DNA from: Planctomycetota bacterium | GTDB lineage: Bacteria; Planctomycetota; Planctomycetia; Pirellulales; Lacipirellulaceae | NCBI GenBank assembly: GCA_029259945.1 | Contig: JAJDEF010000021.1 | Location: forward strand, 1-64,000 | Direction: 5' to 3' | Length of the DNA stretch: 64,000 nucleotides | The notes under the pieces: generated by a model | The model's database searches: none | What the model was told of the DNA's origin: nothing | What the model saw: only the letters and a program-made list of their open reading frames with translations | Part shown: piece by piece, positions 18,296 through 28,530 of the stretch | Position numbering within the stretch: the stretch's first letter is position 1 | Layout of the letters: every line of letters starts with the position of its first letter | Program-made: the position numbers and the translations under genes

Positions 18296-19195
18296 CTACC
18301 GCGCCCGGGGGTGGGCTTTTTCGTAGGCGATGCGGAGATTGCTGGTGCTGACGTGGGTGTAGATTTGCGTGGTGACCAGGCTCTTGTGCCCTAAGAGTTC
18401 TTGCACGCTGCGGATGTCTGCTCCTCGGTCGAGCAAATGCGTGGCGAAGCTATGTCGTAGGGTGTGGGGACTGGTGCGACGGTCGAGCCCCGACTTTTCA
18501 AGGTGTTTTTCGAGTAGCCGTCCGACGCTGCGCGTGGTTAATCGTGTGCCAAAACGATTGATAAACACGGGAGCCAGCGGGCCTTTGGGGGCCTTCGCCG
18601 AAAGTTGACGGGACTGGAGCCATTGCCGAAGGGCTCGGAGAGCAAATGACCCGAGCGGGGCAAGACGTTCTTTGCGTCCTTTCCCTCGCACTAAAACAAT
18701 TGCCTGATCGAAGTCGAGATCGGCGTCGTTTAGGTCGACTAATTCGCTGACTCGCAGACCGGCCGAGTAGAGCGTTTCGAGAATGGCCCGATCGCGCAAG
18801 CCCATGGGGGCGTTGCTTGGTGGGGTGGCAAGGAGCTTGCCGATTTCGTCGGTTGTTAAAAAGTGGGGGAGCTTTCGAGCTTTTCGCGGATTGCGAAGCG
18901 CTTTGGCCGGATTGTTGTCGATCCAACCTTCGCGTTGCCCAAAGCGATAGAAGCTGCGCAACGATGCCAGTTTGCGGGCGATCGAGGTTTTGGCGTAACC
19001 GGCTTCATGCAGGGCCGAAAGGTAACTGCGCAGTTCTACGGCGGTGAGTCCGGCGGCATCGGGGCAGGAGCCATCTTCTTCGCGAAAATACTCGACGAAG
19101 GTTTCGAGATCTTCGCGATAGCTCTTGAGTGTATGCGGCGACGCTCCCCGTTCGACATGCAAGTGCTGCAGGAACCTGGCAATCTTGCGTTGCAT
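18296..19195 (-). CDS. xerC: Tyrosine recombinase XerC/XerD family
   Basis: The 299-residue protein has the SAM-like N-terminal core-binding domain ([18 protein letters not shown]) and a C-terminal catalytic domain. Active-site residues are visible: Arg in [11 protein letters not shown], Lys in RGKGRKER, the [10 protein letters not shown] motif, His in [10 protein letters not shown], and Tyr in IYTHVS. Xer recombinases resolve chromosome dimers at dif; a dif site was not identified here. Size is typical for Xer proteins and no integrase-like phage context is seen, which favours a housekeeping role. The small gene at 19217 lies 21 bases upstream and is probably cotranscribed. XerC versus XerD cannot be decided from sequence alone. 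Confidence 0.9.
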   Translation of the reverse strand: MQRKIARFLQHLHVERGASPHTLKSYREDLETFVEYFREEDGSCPDAAGLTAVELRSYLSALHEAGYAKTSIARKLASLRSFYRFGQREGWIDNNPAKALRNPRKARKLPHFLTTDEIGKLLATPPSNAPMGLRDRAILETLYSAGLRVSELVDLNDADLDFDQAIVLVRGKGRKERLAPLGSFALRALRQWLQSRQLSAKAPKGPLAPVFINRFGTRLTTRSVGRLLEKHLEKSGLDRRTSPHTLRHSFATHLLDRGADIRSVQELLGHKSLVTTQIYTHVSTSNLRIAYEKAHPRAR

Positions 19196-19216
19196 GGCGG
19201 TCCTGGTTGAGTTTCG

Positions 19217-19459
19217 CTATTCGTCGCGCTTGGTGGATTGCTGCATCGCGATGCGGTCGAGCAAGTTGCCCGTGGGGGCCGCCTGACGAACTTTCTGGCT
19301 CAACACGGCCGCGTCGTACCAAGTGAAGCTGAGTTCGTTGCTCGAAGCAAATCGGCCGAGCGTGCGTAAAGCCTCTGCACGTTGGGTGTCGTCGTAAAGA
19401 AAAATATAGCGCTCGCGTCCTTTGACCAGCGCTAATACATTGATATCGTCATCGTTCAC
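19217..19459 (-). CDS. Small conserved hypothetical protein upstream of xerC
   Basis: The 80-residue product starts at GTG 19459, with GGAG about 12 bases upstream. A longer frame to 19801 exists but its N-terminal half is composed like a shadow and overlaps the gene at 19635. The visible protein begins MNDDDINVLALVKGRERYIFLYDD and includes LRTLGRFASSNELSFTWYDAAVL. It is acidic and small with no export signal. The 21-base spacing to xerC suggests one operon. No domain is named; small genes of this type beside xerC appear planctomycete-specific by inference. Confidence 0.65.
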   Translation of the reverse strand: MNDDDINVLALVKGRERYIFLYDDTQRAEALRTLGRFASSNELSFTWYDAAVLSQKVRQAAPTGNLLDRIAMQQSTKRDE

Positions 19460-19634
19460 GTTAGCAGCACTCCATGCGGCAGCGCGTCGAGGAATAGCCC
19501 ATTGTCGGCCCAGGTGCTGTTTCCCAGGCGACGGCTTGTTGCGGGGGTAGGTGGCCTTGCACGACGTGGTCTTTGGGGCGTCGAAGCATTGGCCGGTGGA
19601 AGCCCTGCCGGCGAGACTAGCCTTCCAGAGGGCT

Positions 19635-20720
19635 CTATCGGCTATCAGGCCAGCGCCACACCACTTGCGTTTTTTGACTTCCGCCCCGGGCCGCCAGCAT
19701 TTCTGAGATGTGCATGTGACAGCAGAAACGAATGAAGTCGTCGCTGCGCTGCAAGTACGATTCCCAACCCCCGAACCGCGCATCGTCTCGGAAGTAAACA
19801 TAACCCTCTAAAGCTTGCGTAATCTCGGGGTCGGTGCCTCGATAGATGCGTGTGTGTTTGAGAACCGGACCATGAAAAGGGTCGCAAGAAGGTCGAGTCG
19901 TAGAGCCACGGTCGCTTCCTGCTGCGCAAGCATCAGGTGTCGTATCGCCTGTGACGATTGATAGGTTTGCATCGAACGGACTGGTTATAGTGGGTGAATC
20001 GCGATCCTCCGCCAGCTCTGGTTGCACTTGTCCCGGCGGAAGTTCTTCGAGTTGTTGGGCTCGTTGGAAATGAGGGTTGGTGAACGGATTGCTTCGCTGA
20101 GCCGCTTCGGTCGGAATGTTTGACGAGGCTCCTGGAGGCGACGGGAGCGTGGTGCATTGGCCGTCGCAATCGGGCGATTGCAATGCCATCTGCGATCGTG
20201 CATGCGAGATCTGTGATTCGTAGACCAGAGATTCGGGGATGTATTCTTCTTCTGGAGTATTCCAAGGCAAGCCGTAGCCAGCGGGAATCTCGTGATACCC
20301 TGGGTTCGCGGTATACCATTCGACCTGCAAGCCGCAGCGAGGTGGGTAGTAAGGGGTGAAGTCGGTGACAGCACCGACTACGACGGCATCGACTTTTAGG
20401 ATTTGCGCCAAACGCCGCGCTTCGCCTGGGCCATTGAGGTTAATGCGATTGGCGATCATCGCTTCTTCGACCACCCCGAGTGGCACCACCTCGAAGCCGG
20501 GCGTTGCTTGCAGTTCCGAAAAATAGGCCATCGCAAAGTTGCGGCCGTTAACGGTCGGTTCGTCGCTATGGTTGATAAACGGCGCGATAGCAACGCGACT
20601 GAGTTGCGGAAAAGGGTTGCGAATGACCGGTTGATGGGCCACTTCGGGCAGCAACAAACTGCAGCCCGTGAGGCCGGTCATTATTCCGCAAAGCAGAAGA
20701 TTAAAGAGTATTCCACGCAT
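19635..20720 (-). CDS. Lipoprotein with CsgG/TolB-N-like fold region
   Basis: The signal peptide MRGILFNLLLCGIMTGLTGC carries a lipobox (LTGC), so the protein should be lipid-anchored. Residues about 35-125 (VAIAPFINHSDEP, VNGRNFAMAYFSELQ, VEEAMIANRINL, ILKVDAVVVGAVTDFTPYYPPR) resemble the alpha-beta fold shared by CsgG, LpoB and TolB N-domains. The rest is low-complexity (Ser/Pro/Thr-rich) to a conserved C-terminal segment (TRIYRGTDPEITQALEGYVYFRDD). This fold takes part in outer-membrane or envelope assembly in other bacteria; the role here is inferred at low confidence. Confidence 0.75.
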   Translation of the reverse strand: MRGILFNLLLCGIMTGLTGCSLLLPEVAHQPVIRNPFPQLSRVAIAPFINHSDEPTVNGRNFAMAYFSELQATPGFEVVPLGVVEEAMIANRINLNGPGEARRLAQILKVDAVVVGAVTDFTPYYPPRCGLQVEWYTANPGYHEIPAGYGLPWNTPEEEYIPESLVYESQISHARSQMALQSPDCDGQCTTLPSPPGASSNIPTEAAQRSNPFTNPHFQRAQQLEELPPGQVQPELAEDRDSPTITSPFDANLSIVTGDTTPDACAAGSDRGSTTRPSCDPFHGPVLKHTRIYRGTDPEITQALEGYVYFRDDARFGGWESYLQRSDDFIRFCCHMHISEMLAARGGSQKTQVVWRWPDSR

Positions 20721-20972
20721 GGTGGCGACAATTCCAAAATAAAAGGGCCCCCCTTTTCTATTTTGGTCACGTTTGAAGCTAGCTCTGTAGCCCTAGCGCG
20801 TTGTCGGTATCTTCGGCAGAATCGTTAGAGTCGCATGAGGGTAATTTGAAGTCGGGTGCTAGCAGGCTGTCGCATTGGCACGACCAGACTCTTCTAGCCC
20901 AAGGGAACCGGAAAGTCGCGACTAGCGATTTGTCACCGGAAAATTCTGGTTCGCCAGATCCGCTATTTGAAT

Positions 20973-21572
20973 TTAGCGTTGCTTTGGCTCACTTGGCGGT
21001 GGGAAATACCCTCCAAAGTTGAGGTAGTTTCCGAGGCTTTGGTGAACCGCAGCGTGTCCTGTGGGAGCTATGTCCTCGGAACCCTTCGGATCAAATGGGC
21101 CCGCCGCAGCCATTTCATTCAAGCGATGCTGATTGGCGGTGTTCTGACGTAACAACTGTTGATTGAACTGTTGCTGCTGCCGATTGAGACTGCGTTGCTC
21201 GCGTTGCGGACGAACGATGTTATAGTAGTCTGATACTTGATTACGAGAATTGCTCAGAGCCAGATAAGGGCTGACTGTAGGTCCACGGCTAACTGAAGAG
21301 AACGGCTTGGAAACATTTTGTCGAGCAGCCTGACGAGCCGGGGGCGTAATTCTCGACAAATATTGACGATCATTATTTACTGAACGATGCTGTAGCTGCT
21401 GCTGTATCCTAGTTGAGGTAAACTGCGAAGAGCTATTCAGGTTTCTAATTCCGTTGGTTTGATATGCTCCGTAGCCAGTCGTGCCAGATTGAGAGTATGC
21501 GGTGCCCGTGGTGACTACGGCAATCGCCAACGCCAAAAGAAAACGGTCTAAGTTTTTGCTCACTGTGATCAT
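20973..21572 (-). CDS. Exported protein, member A of an unnamed paralogous pair
   Basis: A signal peptide (about residues 1-28, ending TAYSQ) is followed by a Gln/Asn/Ser-rich, low-complexity region. A conserved core (KPFSSVSRGPTVSPYLAL, DYYNIVRPQ) comes next, and the C-terminus has TGHAAVHQSLGNYLNFGGYF. The same core (FHNLQRGATLSPYLGLDL, NYYSFVRPMQ, TGHSAQFLNMGGYY) is present in the protein at 56233-56766 on the opposite strand. Neither matches a named domain. An exported, structural or matrix role is inferred from composition only. Confidence 0.75.
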   Translation of the reverse strand: MITVSKNLDRFLLALAIAVVTTGTAYSQSGTTGYGAYQTNGIRNLNSSSQFTSTRIQQQLQHRSVNNDRQYLSRITPPARQAARQNVSKPFSSVSRGPTVSPYLALSNSRNQVSDYYNIVRPQREQRSLNRQQQQFNQQLLRQNTANQHRLNEMAAAGPFDPKGSEDIAPTGHAAVHQSLGNYLNFGGYFPPPSEPKQR

Positions 21573-21886
21573 TGCTCACAACCTCGGGTCGGTACGCTTT
21601 GAAATTACCGAAAACGATCCCCCCAACTCTTCCATGATATACCTGCCAGAAAAAGGTGGCAAGCAAGTGGCGGTAGGCCATTCCGTCGAGGGGGCTCGAA
21701 ATTCTCCAATACCCCCCTATTCTAATCGGTTGTGTCCCTAGGACTTAGAGTCCCTTTTCATAAATCTCGTTTCGATATAAATGGTTCCCTCATAAGCAGT
21801 AAAACCGATACTACACACCTTTTTTGCAGAGTGTGGCCCCCTTTAGGACTGCCCGCTACCGAAAATGCCTTTCATGGCTGCGTCTA
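21573..21886. other. Intergenic region, nothing recognised
   Basis: The 314 bases between the exported-protein start and tadA contain no gene, tRNA or clear terminator. It should contain the promoter of the minus-strand gene ending at 20973. The downstream tail of tadA is AT-rich. Confidence 0.4.
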
Positions 21887-22348
21887 CTATTTCTTGCCGA
21901 GCCGCCTCTTTGCCTGGAAGAAGTTTGACAGCAGCAGTCCACAGCGTTCGCTCATAATTCCAGAGACAACCTCGACTTGATGATTGAGACGTGGATCGTC
22001 CATCAGACGAAAAAGGCTGCGGATAGCCCCCGCTTTAGGGTCGTCGGCACCATACACGAGTTGGCCAACTCGTGCTTGTAGAATTGCCCCGGCACACATG
22101 GGGCAAGGCTCGAGTGTGACATAGAGCGTACAACCCTCTAGTCGCCATGCTCCCAAAGCGGTGGCAGCCTGAGTAATAGCGATCATTTCAGCGTGGGCGG
22201 TGGGGTCGCGTAATTGTTCACGTTGGTTATACGCCGCGGCGATTACCTCCTCATTTCGTACGATGATGGCCCCTACGGGCACTTCATCTGCGATGGCCGC
22301 TTGCTCTGCTTGCTCAAGGGCAAGACTCATAAAATGATCGTGAACCAC
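21887..22348 (-). CDS. tadA: tRNA adenosine(34) deaminase TadA
   Basis: TadA converts adenosine 34 of tRNA-Arg(ACG) to inosine. The zinc-dependent deaminase motifs are HAE (about residues 52-54) and PCPMC with cysteines at about 82 and 85. The longest open frame starts at 22402, but GTG 22348 has an AGGGG site close upstream and gives [16 protein letters not shown], which matches the family start; the other N-terminal residues are atypical. The 153-residue length fits TadA. It lies divergent from the VanZ-like gene at 22543. Confidence 0.92.
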   Translation of the reverse strand: MVHDHFMSLALEQAEQAAIADEVPVGAIIVRNEEVIAAAYNQREQLRDPTAHAEMIAITQAATALGAWRLEGCTLYVTLEPCPMCAGAILQARVGQLVYGADDPKAGAIRSLFRLMDDPRLNHQVEVVSGIMSERCGLLLSNFFQAKRRLGKK

Positions 22349-22542
22349 ACTCTCGCCCCTTAATTCCTTGGAAACCACATAGTACGACAGGCATGCGTCC
22401 ATGAACCAGATCGAAGATTTTTCATGGCATCTACCGACTATTCATAGTAGACTGTTTTACGGCGAACCTTTGAGATGCTCGCGACGTATTCTCCTTCTGT
22501 AAAGAGATCTACGCCCCCTCAAGTCCCGATTGCACCATTGCT

Positions 22543-22974
22543 ATGCAAAAATCCTCTGCCACCAATCTGCCACGACTTCGACGTGCCGCTTCATGTGCGC
22601 GGATCGGTACCGTAGTGTTACTGTTGATAATGTTTTTGGGTACGCATCTCCCTATTTCAATGGCAGCAGAGATGCCCAGTTCTTCGGATAAGTTGATTCA
22701 TCTTGTTGGCTATATGCTGCTAACCATTTCAGCATTGGCTAGCTTGGAACTATCGATTGGGGAACTTCGGCCACAACATTATTTTATGGTTTGGCTTTTG
22801 GGTACCGTTTACGGAGCCATTGACGAAGTTACCCAGATCCCTGTGGGGCGGACGTGTGATGGCTTAGACTGGTTGGCAGACATCGTCGGGATCGTCATTG
22901 GACTGAGTATCTTCCGCGTTGCCCGACCGTTGCTTTACCGTCTCATTGAGGCTGATAAGCGATCGCTTTCTTAA
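22543..22974 (+). CDS. VanZ-like membrane protein
   Basis: The 143-residue protein has four to five membrane segments and the VanZ-type motif of a first helix, then [13 protein letters not shown], then a segment [31 protein letters not shown]. VanZ family proteins are linked to glycopeptide resistance in enterococci but most, as here, are of unknown function. The stop TAA (22972-22974) overlaps the convergent stop of the decarboxylase gene by four bases. Confidence 0.82.
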   Translation: MQKSSATNLPRLRRAASCARIGTVVLLLIMFLGTHLPISMAAEMPSSSDKLIHLVGYMLLTISALASLELSIGELRPQHYFMVWLLGTVYGAIDEVTQIPVGRTCDGLDWLADIVGIVIGLSIFRVARPLLYRLIEADKRSLS

Positions 22975-23945
22975 TAGTGGGGCGTGGGGGCACGGTAGTC
23001 TTCCATTCGGATGGATTGAAACCACTGGATCGTTTTTGACAGCCCGTCGCGTAAAGGCGTTTTGGGTTCCCAATCTAGTTTCTCCTTCGCCAGTGAAATC
23101 TCTGGTCGACGGCGAGTCGGATCATCCGCAGGCAGGGGCTTCTCGATAATTTTTGATTTTGACCCGGTAAGTTCGAGTACGATCTCGGCCAGTTCGCGAA
23201 TGGTGAATTCACCTGGATTGCCAAGGTTCACTGGCCCCATGAAGTCTGAAGGTCCGTTCATCATCCGAATGATCCCCTCGACCAGATCGTCGCGGTAGCA
23301 AAACGATCGCGTTTGAGACCCGTCGCCGAAGATCGTGATATCTTCGCCATGCAAAGCCTGTCGAATGAAGTTGGACACCACTCGACCATCGTAGGGATGC
23401 ATCCTTGGTCCGTAGGTGTTGAAAATTCTTACGATCCGCGTATCCACTCGGTTTTGACGATGGTAATCGGCAAATAACGTCTCGGCGGCCCGTTTTCCCT
23501 CGTCGTAGCAAGATCGAGGCCCCACCGGGTTCACCGACCCCCGATACGATTCTGGTTGAGGATGGATTTCGGGGTCGCCATAGACTTCGCTTGTCGAAGC
23601 TTGCAGCACTTTGGCTCGACATCGTTTGGCCAATCCCAAAACATGAATCGCACCAAGTACTGACGTCTTCATGGTTTTGATCGGATTGTACTGATAATGG
23701 CCAGGGGCGGCGGGACAGGCCAGATTGTAAACTTCGTCGACCTCCAGAAAAATTGGGTGCGTGATGTCGTGGCGAAGAAGTTCGAAATTAGATTTGCCAA
23801 GCAGGTGCTCGACGTTGGTCTTCTGACTAGTAAAGAAATTGTCTAGACAGATGACATCATGATTCTGCTCGACCAAACGTTTGCAAAGGTGTGAGCCTAG
23901 AAACCCCGCACCTCCAGTGACCAGAATTCGCTTAATGCTAGACAT
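22971..23945 (-). CDS. UDP-glucuronate decarboxylase (UDP-xylose synthase)
   Basis: The 324-residue SDR-family protein has the Rossmann motif TGGAGFLG at residues 10-17. The [19 protein letters not shown] segment, the YDEGKR catalytic Tyr/Lys pair and the Arg-rich [12 protein letters not shown] are diagnostic for the UXS group, which converts UDP-glucuronate to UDP-xylose with NAD+. It would supply pentoses for polysaccharides. It ends at the VanZ-like stop. The start ATG at 23945 is followed by [12 protein letters not shown]. Related dTDP-glucose dehydratases share the fold, but the UXS motifs favour this call. Confidence 0.9.
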   Translation of the reverse strand: MSSIKRILVTGGAGFLGSHLCKRLVEQNHDVICLDNFFTSQKTNVEHLLGKSNFELLRHDITHPIFLEVDEVYNLACPAAPGHYQYNPIKTMKTSVLGAIHVLGLAKRCRAKVLQASTSEVYGDPEIHPQPESYRGSVNPVGPRSCYDEGKRAAETLFADYHRQNRVDTRIVRIFNTYGPRMHPYDGRVVSNFIRQALHGEDITIFGDGSQTRSFCYRDDLVEGIIRMMNGPSDFMGPVNLGNPGEFTIRELAEIVLELTGSKSKIIEKPLPADDPTRRRPEISLAKEKLDWEPKTPLRDGLSKTIQWFQSIRMEDYRAPTPHY

Positions 23946-24025
23946 AGACTCTCAAGACTTTCCGTACGACAAAATGTAATATTCTTGTGGCTGAACTCGT
24001 AAGAATTTGGTGAATTTATTTCGTG

Positions 24026-27000
24026 TTATGTTCGAGCCTTCGCATACCCACGCTGGGCTGGCTGTCGTTCTTTTGGCCGCGGCGCGGCTCGTTCTAAGGT
24101 CCAATTGCCTTCTCCTAGCAATTGGTCGATTCGAGCATTCAGTTCTGAGTTGGGCTCTATTCCAGACCACGAACTGTCGATCCATACCTGCCCTCCCGCG
24201 GCCAAATCGAGCCTTAAACGTAGCCGTTTGTTGCCGGGATAGCCACGCACAATCTCGCGGAGCTGTTGTAATCCCTGTTCGCCATGTGGGTCTTCTTGAA
24301 CTCGGATAACAAACCCGCTGCTAAACTGTTTAGACATCTCTTCGAGTGGCAACAGTTTGTCAATAATTAAGTTCACTTCTTCAGCGCCGGGGCGTCGATC
24401 GACTTTACCAACAACGCCCAAAATTGCATCGGACTCGACTAAATGACCATACTCGGCAAACTGTTCTGGCCACAAAATACAGCGGATGATTCCATCAAGA
24501 TCTTCTAAGTCCCACATCGCGTACTTGGTGTGAACGGCACCAGGGCGTGGGTTCTTGGTATGCGAAAACTTGATCGCGGAGAGCATGCCCCCAAGCGTTA
24601 CTTCGTCGCGATGCGCTAACTTTGTCATCGACAGGCTAGTATGCGTGCAGTAAGTCCGTAATACTTTTTCGTGCTCCGCTAGGGGATGGCTGGAAAGATA
24701 ATACCCTAGCACCTCCTTCTCGAGCGTTAACTGCTCTTTCTCTTCCATGGGAGGGATATTTGGCAAGCCGAGAGCCGGTTCGTCTTCTTCGGACTCCTCG
24801 TCCAGGGCGTCGAATAATCCCTTCTGTCCTCGGCGTCGATCCGCAGCGGCGGCAGAGCCCGATTGCAACGCTCGATCAAGCACTGCCATGTATTGCGCTC
24901 GATGTCCCCCGAGGCTATCGAAGGCGCCTGATTTGATCAGCGCCTCGATGGTCGACCGATTACAACCCTGGGGATCCACGCGATCGGTAAAATCAAACAG
25001 ACTGCTGAACGGCCCATTGTTTTTGCGTTCTGCGGAGATCGCCTCCGCAGCACCGCTACCACAGGCCTTGACGGCACTAAGGCCAAAATGGATTTGTCCG
25101 TTTTTCACCGTGAATTCAGCATCGCACTGATTCACGTTGGGCGGAGCGACTTCGATCTCCATGCGTTGGCAATCTTCGAGATGCTCGACCAGTGCATCCT
25201 TATTTTTAAAGTTTCTGCCCGGGATGTCGCAGGAAAGCAGAGCCGCCATGAACTCGACCTGATAGTGGGCCTTAAGATAGGCCGTCATATAGGCGATCAA
25301 GGCGTAGGCCGTCGAATGACTTTTGTTAAAACCATAGCCGGCAAATTTTTCGATCATCCCAAAGAGCTCAACCGCTTTTTTCTTGTCGAGACCTTGGCTG
25401 TTGGCCCCTTCGATGAACTCCTCGCGGAATTTGGCGATCATCGGCAACTTCTTTTTGCTGATGGCCTTAATGCAGGTATAGGCATTCGACAAATGAATGC
25501 CGCCCAAGCGATTGAGAATCCGCATCACCTGCTCTTGATAAACCATCACCCCGTGGGTTTCGCCAAGCACTTCTTTCATCACCGGGTGCGGATACTCGGG
25601 CTCTTGGCGGCCATGCTTCACCTCGATGTAGTCGTCGACCATGCCGCCTTCCAACGGACCTGGTCGATACAACGCATTGGTCGCGACGATATCCAGAAAG
25701 TTATCGGGCTTCATTCGCTGCAGCAAATCGCGGATACCGCCGCTTTCTAACTGAAAAATCCCTTTGGTCTCGCCTCGGCAGAGCAGAGCATAGGTGTCGG
25801 CATCGTCGAGGGGGAACTGATAGGGATCGATTTTCTCGCCTCTCGATTCCTCGATCAGTTTGATGCTACGCGACAGGATGGTTAGATTGCGAAGTCCGAG
25901 GAAATCCATTTTTAGCAGGCCGGCACGTTCGACGTCCCCCATTGCCCATTGGGTGATGACTTCGGTTTTGCCTTTGACATGCTGCAAGGGGACGTACTCT
26001 TCGACGGGGTTTTCGGCGATCACCACGGCCGCTGCGTGCGTGCCAACGTTACGAGCCAAGCCTTCGATTTTTCGAGCGAGGTTTAATAATTCTCGGATTT
26101 CAGGGTCAGCGTCGTAGGTTTTTTTCAGTTCGTCACTTTGCTTCAAGGCGGAGTCAATCGTGATACCCAACTGATCGGGGACCATAGCCACTACTTGATC
26201 GACGCGGAAAATTGGGAGTCCCAAAGTGCGCCCGACATCGCGAATGGCCGCCCGTGCTGCGAGTGTGCCGAAGGTGCCGATCTGCGCGACGTTCGCTTCG
26301 CCATACTTATCTTTGACGTATTGAATGACCTCGCCTCGGCGCTCTTTGCAGAAGTCGATGTCGATATCAGGCGCCTCTAGTCGGCTTTCGTCCAAGAATC
26401 GCTCGAAGAGGAGGTCGTACCTGAGCGGACAAACATGACTCATCTTCAGGGCATAACAAACGAGTGAGCCGACACCCGATCCGCGAGCCGTGCAAGGGAT
26501 CCCTTCTTCGACGGCAAAACGGACGAAGTCCCAGACGATTAGAAAGTAATCGCAGAATCCTAGTTTATTGATCACCCCTAATTCACGATTGAGGCGGTCG
26601 TAAACTTCTTGCGAGAGATCTTCACCCGCCCAACGCTCGGTTTCGTTGGCGTAACGTTCTTTCAGTCCAGCAAGGCAGAGTTCACGTAGATAGTCTTCGG
26701 ATCCCTTATTTTCTGGTGGGTGAAAAGTTGGGAAGTGTCTTTTGCCAAGTTCCAGATCGATGTCCACCGAATCGGCGATTTCTTGCGAGCGTTTCAGCGC
26801 GTCTTCCTGCCCCGGTAATGCTGCGTACATTTGTTCGGGACTTCGAAGGAAGAACTGATCTCCTTCCATCTTCATGCGATTCGTATCGGTACGAAATCTG
26901 CCTGTATTGATGCAGAGCAGCACGTCTTGCGCTTCGGCATCTTCTTGGTTGACGTAATGGGCATCACTGGTAGCCACCAACGGCAGACCGGCCCGGGTGG

Positions 27001-27607
27001 CAACCTCGATGGCGGCCTCCATCGCGCGGCGTTGGATCTCTAAGCCGTTGTCTTGAATCTCGATAAAATACCGATCGCCAAATACTTTGTGAAACCAACC
27101 GGCAATTTCCATTCCGTTGGTAATCTGCTCTTCGGTAGCTGGCTCGTTGCCATTGAGCAAGGCACGGCTGAACTCTCCCGACACACAGCCGCTGAGGCAG
27201 ATGATTCCCTCGCTGTGATCTGCCAAGAGATCGCGATCGATGCGCGGCTTGTGATAAAACCCTTCCAAAAACGCCCGGCTGGCCATCTTGATGAGATTTT
27301 GAAAGCCGGTGCGATTCTGGGCCAGCAACGTGAGATGGTAGCTGGCCTCTTTACTGCTGTGCGCGCCTGCTTTGTCGAACCGGCTGCCTGGGGCAACATA
27401 GGCCTCGTAGCCCACGACCGGGTTGATGTCTGCCGCTTTGCAAGCTTCGTAGAATTGCAGCGCGCCATACAAATTGCCATGGTCGGTGAGCGCCAGCGAA
27501 TTCATGCCTAGCTCTTTGGCACGGCCCACCAATTTGTTGATCGGGCTGGCCCCATCGAGCAGGCTGAAATGGCTATGGCAATGCAAATGAACAAACGGCG
27601 AAGACAA
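24026..27607 (-). CDS. dnaE: DNA polymerase III alpha subunit
   Basis: This is the replicative polymerase of 1193 residues. The N-terminal PHP domain (about 1-210) starts FVHLHCHSHFSLLDGAS, and the metal-binding His residues (HCHSH, and TDHGNLYG) are kept, so a PHP phosphoesterase activity is possible. The catalytic aspartates lie in EAPDIDIDFCKERR at about residues 405-420, with a helix-hairpin-helix region and a C-terminal OB-fold region (LGGMLSAIKFSHTKN onwards). It is the DnaE1 type with no intein seen. It ends 80 bases after the decarboxylase start. Confidence 0.96.
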   Translation of the reverse strand: MSSPFVHLHCHSHFSLLDGASPINKLVGRAKELGMNSLALTDHGNLYGALQFYEACKAADINPVVGYEAYVAPGSRFDKAGAHSSKEASYHLTLLAQNRTGFQNLIKMASRAFLEGFYHKPRIDRDLLADHSEGIICLSGCVSGEFSRALLNGNEPATEEQITNGMEIAGWFHKVFGDRYFIEIQDNGLEIQRRAMEAAIEVATRAGLPLVATSDAHYVNQEDAEAQDVLLCINTGRFRTDTNRMKMEGDQFFLRSPEQMYAALPGQEDALKRSQEIADSVDIDLELGKRHFPTFHPPENKGSEDYLRELCLAGLKERYANETERWAGEDLSQEVYDRLNRELGVINKLGFCDYFLIVWDFVRFAVEEGIPCTARGSGVGSLVCYALKMSHVCPLRYDLLFERFLDESRLEAPDIDIDFCKERRGEVIQYVKDKYGEANVAQIGTFGTLAARAAIRDVGRTLGLPIFRVDQVVAMVPDQLGITIDSALKQSDELKKTYDADPEIRELLNLARKIEGLARNVGTHAAAVVIAENPVEEYVPLQHVKGKTEVITQWAMGDVERAGLLKMDFLGLRNLTILSRSIKLIEESRGEKIDPYQFPLDDADTYALLCRGETKGIFQLESGGIRDLLQRMKPDNFLDIVATNALYRPGPLEGGMVDDYIEVKHGRQEPEYPHPVMKEVLGETHGVMVYQEQVMRILNRLGGIHLSNAYTCIKAISKKKLPMIAKFREEFIEGANSQGLDKKKAVELFGMIEKFAGYGFNKSHSTAYALIAYMTAYLKAHYQVEFMAALLSCDIPGRNFKNKDALVEHLEDCQRMEIEVAPPNVNQCDAEFTVKNGQIHFGLSAVKACGSGAAEAISAERKNNGPFSSLFDFTDRVDPQGCNRSTIEALIKSGAFDSLGGHRAQYMAVLDRALQSGSAAAADRRRGQKGLFDALDEESEEDEPALGLPNIPPMEEKEQLTLEKEVLGYYLSSHPLAEHEKVLRTYCTHTSLSMTKLAHRDEVTLGGMLSAIKFSHTKNPRPGAVHTKYAMWDLEDLDGIIRCILWPEQFAEYGHLVESDAILGVVGKVDRRPGAEEVNLIIDKLLPLEEMSKQFSSGFVIRVQEDPHGEQGLQQLREIVRGYPGNKRLRLRLDLAAGGQVWIDSSWSGIEPNSELNARIDQLLGEGNWTLERAAPRPKERQPAQRGYAKART

Positions 27608-27722
27608 GACGGCTCCCTCCCGACAATAATAAGATAAGCTGACAGGCAGCTATTGTACCTCTGAACCCAGGGGCTGCGACAGGGTGTAGAAATCCCGCAA
27701 ACTCGGTCCGCCGTTCCATCTT

Positions 27723-28403
27723 TTACGGATGCGGGCCAGGGTCGCCAATTAAGCGGAGATATTCGGCTAATTGCGACTGCAAGTCGAGCAGATCTTGCCA
27801 CTGGTCGAGTGAGATGGTGACTCGTTTCTCGTCTTCTTCGACAATTGCTGATTGAACAAGTTGTCGGGCCCGTAAATGAAGGTATTCAAGCAGTTCGGAA
27901 AGCTGGGCTGCTTGCCCAGTACCGAGTTGGTCGGGCAACTCGGGCGGCAAAGGGATGTGCAGAGTACCTTGCAAATCTTCCATTGCACCGAGCCGTAATT
28001 CGAAATTAAACGACGACGAGTCGGCATGGTCGACCAATTCGCCCGCTTTTAGTTCACTGGTGCTGCTTAAGCCACCATTACGCAGCCCCTCTAAGCGGCC
28101 TGTGATCTGGTCTCGAGTGCCATACAAGAGCACTGATCGCCCGACAGAAATAACGTCGCCGAAGCGTAGGATGCGGAGCTGCGTATCCTCTCCGTTCACT
28201 CGGGTGCCGTTGGTGCTTTCCAGATCGGTAAGCACCAATTTTTCTTGGTCTTCTTGGATTTTGATATGAAAGCGGCTAATCCGTTCATCGTTGAGTTGGA
28301 CAGAATTTCCTTCCTCGCGACCTATCGTGATGGGCGCGGCCAAGCTCTCAAAAACTTGCCCGCGGTCGGCGCCGTCCAAAACCCGTAGCGTTATCTGACT
28401 CAT
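27723..28403 (-). CDS. FHA domain protein
   Basis: Residues 1-95 form a forkhead-associated domain with the key GRE, SRFH and NGT motifs (TIGREEGNSVQL, ERISRFHIKIQ, LESTNGTRVNG). FHA domains bind phosphothreonine peptides, so it likely works with a Ser/Thr kinase. The C-terminal half (about 110-226) is a helical unnamed region. It lies 115 bases upstream of dnaE on the same strand. No kinase is nearby. Confidence 0.85.
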   Translation of the reverse strand: MSQITLRVLDGADRGQVFESLAAPITIGREEGNSVQLNDERISRFHIKIQEDQEKLVLTDLESTNGTRVNGEDTQLRILRFGDVISVGRSVLLYGTRDQITGRLEGLRNGGLSSTSELKAGELVDHADSSSFNFELRLGAMEDLQGTLHIPLPPELPDQLGTGQAAQLSELLEYLHLRARQLVQSAIVEEDEKRVTISLDQWQDLLDLQSQLAEYLRLIGDPGPHP

Positions 28404-28530
28404 TGCCTAATCTTCGCCTCAGGTCTGTACCGAAGAGTCACCTCACCCGCTCTCTTAGCGCTTATAACACGCGGCGCACCAAGCGGCAAGCGAATCGAGG
28501 AAAATCAGCGTTTACTTCCGGTGTTCGGCC

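Noticed and set aside
25088-25750. 220-residue plus-strand frame inside dnaE
   Set aside because: It is the antisense of the polymerase catalytic region and has no family features.
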